Assembly (NCBI RefSeq): GCF_000507245.1
Contig: NC_023035.1
Span: 1,005,001-1,069,000, forward strand
Direction: 5' to 3'
DNA from: Salinispira pacifica
GTDB lineage: Bacteria; Spirochaetota; Spirochaetia; DSM-27196; Salinispiraceae
Length of the DNA stretch: 64,000 bases
The translations under genes and the position numbers were made by a program. Every line of letters starts with the position of its first letter. Position 1 is the stretch's first letter. Under the pieces are notes generated by a model. The model was given only the letters and a program-made list of their open reading frames with translations. It was not told where the DNA came from and made no database searches. Below are positions 60,788 to 64,000 of the stretch, piece by piece.

Positions 60788-63700
60788 ATGAAGCATTTGT
60801 TATCCCGCCCAGAGCGGAGTGTGTCGCCGTTTGCCGGCGTTGTTTTCATCCTGATTGCCGGGACCGTTGTGTTTTCCTTCAGCGCCTGCGGGGGAGAAGA
60901 TCCGGCGGATCTGAGCATGGAAGAGAGGTTCCGCGAAGCGGAGAACCCTCAGGCCCGGTCGGAAATCACCGGTCAAATCCAGGCCGGGCTGATCAACGAA
61001 GAGAGCAGGGAGGCCGCAGGACAGTTTCTCCAGATGGTGGAGCGTGAGCGCTTTGAAGCAACAGGGATAATCCGGGAGTCGGTAGATCTTTCGGCTTCCA
61101 CCATCAACTATTATTCGGTGAATCCCATGGAGGCCATGGCGGTGCTGGGAACCATTGGCCAGGCCGGAGAAGGCGGCGAACTGAACATCGCAGACCGGGG
61201 ACCCGAAGGACTGCTTCCCGCCGAGAACCGGAGTCCCAGAATTTATGTGATGTTCAATCAGCCCATGGTACCCCTTGCAAAGCTCGGCGCAGAAATAACC
61301 GGAACGGAAATTCTCAACATCGAGCCTGCGATACCCGGGGTCTACCGCTGGTACGGAACCCGGACCATCGGGTTTCAGCCCGACGCTCCCATGATCGACG
61401 AAGAGTTCTACCGGGTTTCTGTTCTCCCGGGGGTAACATCCCTCACAGGGGCCCGGCTGGAAGAGGGAATTAAGTTCAATATCTACCCCGAACGGCTGGA
61501 GCTGGTGAACTTCTACCCCGGAACACCCGAAGACTTTTATCCGCGAAATTACAACGTACCGCCTACCTACGCATCCAGTCTGGTTCTTGAGTTCAATCAG
61601 GAGGTGGATCCCACGGTGCTGGGCGGGTATATCGAACTGAAACTGGATGATCAGCCGGCAGCCTACAGCATCCGGCGTCCCCGGTACTCCGAAGCACTCT
61701 CATCCAGGACTCCCCGTGCCTTGCTGCTTGAGCTGAGCGAAGTGCCTCCGCCCAGCACCCGGGTGAGCGTAACGCTGAAAGAAGGGGCAGTTCCCCGGGA
61801 CGGCTTTCCCGCCATTGAACGGGAAACCAGCCAGAGCATCCGCACCATCTCCCGGTTTCGGGTCTACGATATCCGCTCGTCGGCCTATTCCTTCCCACGG
61901 GATAACCGGGAGTTCAGTTATCCCCTCTACCTGCGCTTCAGTCACCCCCTGTCCGAAAAACAGGGCGATCGGATTACTTCCCCCGAAACCTGGCATATCA
62001 GGGTGAACGGAGAGGCGGTGCAGCCCGATTCGGTGGAGCTTTCCGGTTCCTATGTACGGTTCACCGTCCCCTCTGCGGCCCCCGGAGACGTGGTCAGGAT
62101 TTCGGTGCCTCCGGTTATTCAGGATGTGTTTGACCGAAACCTGAGCAATCCCGGAGAGGCCGGTCCCCATACCATTCCCAGACCCCGTCCTTTTGTGAAT
62201 TTTCCCGGACGGAGCAGCCGGAACCTGGTGCTCCGCCATCTGGAATCAGCATTTGATCCCCTCATCCTCTTCAGTTTCCGGAATCAGCAGGAGTTTTTAC
62301 TGGGAAGCTCGGAATATGATCCGGAAGAACGCATATCTTCCCAGCTTTCGGGGATCTCCATGAGGCAACTGGACCTTTCCCGGATCCCGGAAGATACGGT
62401 ACGCTTCGAGACCGTTGATCTTTCCCCCTATCTGAATGAGCAGGGACGGGGAACCGCCCTCATCAGCTGGATGGCCCGGGATGACCGTGAGTTTAATGCC
62501 GCCAATGAGGTAAGCAGCAGCGATAATCTCATGGTGACCGTCACCAATATCGGCATCACCTCCAGGGTGTCCTATAACAGTGTACTGGTCTGGCTGAACA
62601 GTCTCAGCGACGGATATCCCCTTGAAGGGGCTTCTGTCCGGCTGGTACAGGACGGTATCGTTCTTGCGGAAGGCAGAAGCGACGGACAGGGCCTGGCGGT
62701 GATCGGTCAGGAGGACGGCTATGGCTACCGGGACCGGGAAGGGCTTTCCATCCAGGTGGTGCATGAAAATGACCGGGCAGAGCTTCCGTTCAGAAACACC
62801 CATAATGCCTGGCGGTTCGGTGTCAACGCCGTCTACGATCCGAAATTCATCCTGGAGGATCGCTCCCGGGTGCATCTGTTCACCGACCGGGGACTGTATA
62901 AGGGAGGCGAAGAGCTCGCCCTCCGGGGAATTCACTGGATACAGGATGAAAACGGCTACCGCAGCGCAGACACCCCCTACCGTATCCGGGGTATTTCCAA
63001 AAACGGCGGTGAGGAGATCTGGTCCGCCTCGGGAAGAACCTCCGGCAGCGGAGGGTTTCATCACCGCTTCACCCTGCCGGAAAACCTGGATTCGGGAGAT
63101 TACCGCATACAGTACGAACTGGATGGGCGCAGCATCGCCTCGGCTGATTTTTACGTCAGCGATTTTCAGCGGGCGTCGTTTCAGGTTACCAGCAGCATTG
63201 CCGAAGAAACAGAGCTGTTGGCCGGTGAATCCATGAATGCCCGGGTATCTGCATCCTATCTTGCCGGAGGATCTCTGGCGTCCGGGGAATACAACTATGT
63301 GTGGACCCGGAAACCGGTGACCTTCCGCCCGGATTCCCCCCGGTGGGAGCATTGGAGCTTCGGCACCACACAGTGGAGTGGGGAGAAAATTGTCAGCAGC
63401 GGAGCAGGATCCCTGGCATCCGACGGTTCGGCCAGGATTGCCGTGCAGACCGGAGACGAAGAAATCCCCTGGAAGCCGTATCTGTACAACCTGGAAGTAC
63501 GGGTGAGCGATCTTGACCGCCGGGAGATCAGTTCCCGGACCCAGCGCATTGTTCATCCCGACGATCTGTATATTGCAGCCCGCTTCGGTTCTTCCACCGC
63601 CCGAGGCTGGTGGTCCCGTTTCATTCCCACCGGAGATTCAGCCGATGCACAGTTCCGTCTGGTGACTATTGAAGGAGATACGGCGGATGCATCGGGAGAA

Positions 63701-64000
63701 CTGGAGTACGGGATTATCAGGAAAGTGTGGAAATCGGTTCAGCAGCAGGGGATGTACGGCAGACTCAACACCCGCTGGGAACTGGTGGATGAACCGGTTG
63801 AAGAGGGGCGTCTTGCAGTTGAGCAGGGAGGGGCAGCCCTTCAGTTTTCTGTCCCCGACTCCGGCCGCCATGTGCTCTACGTTCAGAGAACCGGTGAAGA
63901 CGGAAGGCAGAACCGAACCGAAATTCCCTTCTACGCCAGCGGAAGCGGCTGGGTGCAGACCGCATCCCAAACCCCGTCGGATATTGAGCTGGTTGTGGAT
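60788..64000 (+). CDS. Bacterial alpha-2-macroglobulin family lipoprotein (3' end outside window)
   Basis: The frame is open from ATG 60788 to the window end (1071 codons). The N terminus has a membrane anchor with a Cys in FSFSACGGE, suggesting a lipoprotein. The first 580 residues hold Ig-like beta domains (YPLYLRFSHPL, PRIYVMFNQPMVPL). At about residue 695 comes FTDRGLYKGGEELALRGIHW, the MG2-type macroglobulin motif found in bacterial A2M. The family traps proteases in the periplasm. The thioester (CxEQ) region would lie beyond the window, so its presence is unknown. The usual partner pbpC is also not visible. Confidence 0.85.
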   Translation, partial: MKHLLSRPERSVSPFAGVVFILIAGTVVFSFSACGGEDPADLSMEERFREAENPQARSEITGQIQAGLINEESREAAGQFLQMVERERFEATGIIRESVDLSASTINYYSVNPMEAMAVLGTIGQAGEGGELNIADRGPEGLLPAENRSPRIYVMFNQPMVPLAKLGAEITGTEILNIEPAIPGVYRWYGTRTIGFQPDAPMIDEEFYRVSVLPGVTSLTGARLEEGIKFNIYPERLELVNFYPGTPEDFYPRNYNVPPTYASSLVLEFNQEVDPTVLGGYIELKLDDQPAAYSIRRPRYSEALSSRTPRALLLELSEVPPPSTRVSVTLKEGAVPRDGFPAIERETSQSIRTISRFRVYDIRSSAYSFPRDNREFSYPLYLRFSHPLSEKQGDRITSPETWHIRVNGEAVQPDSVELSGSYVRFTVPSAAPGDVVRISVPPVIQDVFDRNLSNPGEAGPHTIPRPRPFVNFPGRSSRNLVLRHLESAFDPLILFSFRNQQEFLLGSSEYDPEERISSQLSGISMRQLDLSRIPEDTVRFETVDLSPYLNEQGRGTALISWMARDDREFNAANEVSSSDNLMVTVTNIGITSRVSYNSVLVWLNSLSDGYPLEGASVRLVQDGIVLAEGRSDGQGLAVIGQEDGYGYRDREGLSIQVVHENDRAELPFRNTHNAWRFGVNAVYDPKFILEDRSRVHLFTDRGLYKGGEELALRGIHWIQDENGYRSADTPYRIRGISKNGGEEIWSASGRTSGSGGFHHRFTLPENLDSGDYRIQYELDGRSIASADFYVSDFQRASFQVTSSIAEETELLAGESMNARVSASYLAGGSLASGEYNYVWTRKPVTFRPDSPRWEHWSFGTTQWSGEKIVSSGAGSLASDGSARIAVQTGDEEIPWKPYLYNLEVRVSDLDRREISSRTQRIVHPDDLYIAARFGSSTARGWWSRFIPTGDSADAQFRLVTIEGDTADASGELEYGIIRKVWKSVQQQGMYGRLNTRWELVDEPVEEGRLAVEQGGAALQFSVPDSGRHVLYVQRTGEDGRQNRTEIPFYASGSGWVQTASQTPSDIELVVD

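Noticed and set aside
62297-63556. Long minus-strand open frame (419 codons) opposite the alpha-2-macroglobulin gene
   Set aside because: It is a mirror frame of a clear coding region with MG2-type motifs on the plus strand; no ribosome site and no family resemblance.
1-64000. tRNA, rRNA or known riboswitch
   Set aside because: Reading the intergenic regions showed no cloverleaf, rRNA segment or recognisable riboswitch core; a covariance-model scan was not possible here.

Overview
The window looks like chromosome of a free-living, fermentative spirochaete. The reasons are the amino-acid fermentation operon, the many lipoproteins, the leucine-rich-repeat lipoproteins, repeated Rpn (PD-(D/E)XK) genes, and a long conserved protein domain that reminds me of giant proteins of Leptospira (from memory, unverified). 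The taxonomic call is an inference; there is no rRNA or other marker gene here. The flanking backbone reads as visibly richer in G+C than the variable parts of the central accessory region.

Left backbone (1-11374). A minus-strand operon encodes a fused indolepyruvate-type oxidoreductase, phosphate butyryltransferase and butyrate kinase, followed by an aminotransferase. A divergent Lrp/AsnC regulator faces it. Together they would convert amino acids to 2-oxo acids, acyl-CoA, acyl-phosphate and finally acid plus ATP. Then come a GNAT acetyltransferase and two overlapping kinase-like genes, the second of which appears to be a pseudokinase.

Central array (about 11370-41270). This is the notable part. 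Six homologous genes encode a conserved domain followed by divergent C-terminal tips with M23 (LytM-type) metallopeptidase motifs. All six are truncated at the 5' end. Each is followed directly, often with overlapping stop and start codons, by an exported protein or lipoprotein. Partner type matches tip type: copies 2 and 6 pair with leucine-rich lipoproteins, and copies 3 and 5 pair with SH3-like, C-terminally anchored proteins. The units are separated by a 69-71 bp imperfect palindrome. A half copy of it forms the 3' end of the upstream kinase gene. Each unit opens with either an Rpn nuclease gene on the opposite strand (four copies) or a HicA/HicB toxin-antitoxin pair (two near-identical copies). 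Next comes a shared motif with an extended -10 promoter, and then the truncated gene. I read this as an array of orphan effector-tip plus immunity cassettes, with addiction or mobility modules as spacers. Two insertion sequences have landed in the oldest-looking part, and one cut off the C terminus of copy 6.

Right backbone (41293-64000). It contains an esterase, a HAD hydrolase, an HtrA-like lipoprotein protease with an exported partner, a SagB-type nitroreductase with an MFS transporter, and an iron-uptake cluster (feoA, a feoB with an apparent 1-nt deletion in its G1 motif, a FeoB-associated Cys-rich protein and a DtxR/MntR repressor). It continues with a J-domain protein, two MFS transporters, an SDR reductase, a GltS-like symporter, a glycine-betaine-type binding lipoprotein, a metallophosphoesterase, and the first part of a bacterial alpha-2-macroglobulin that runs off the end. 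No tRNA, rRNA or CRISPR was seen.
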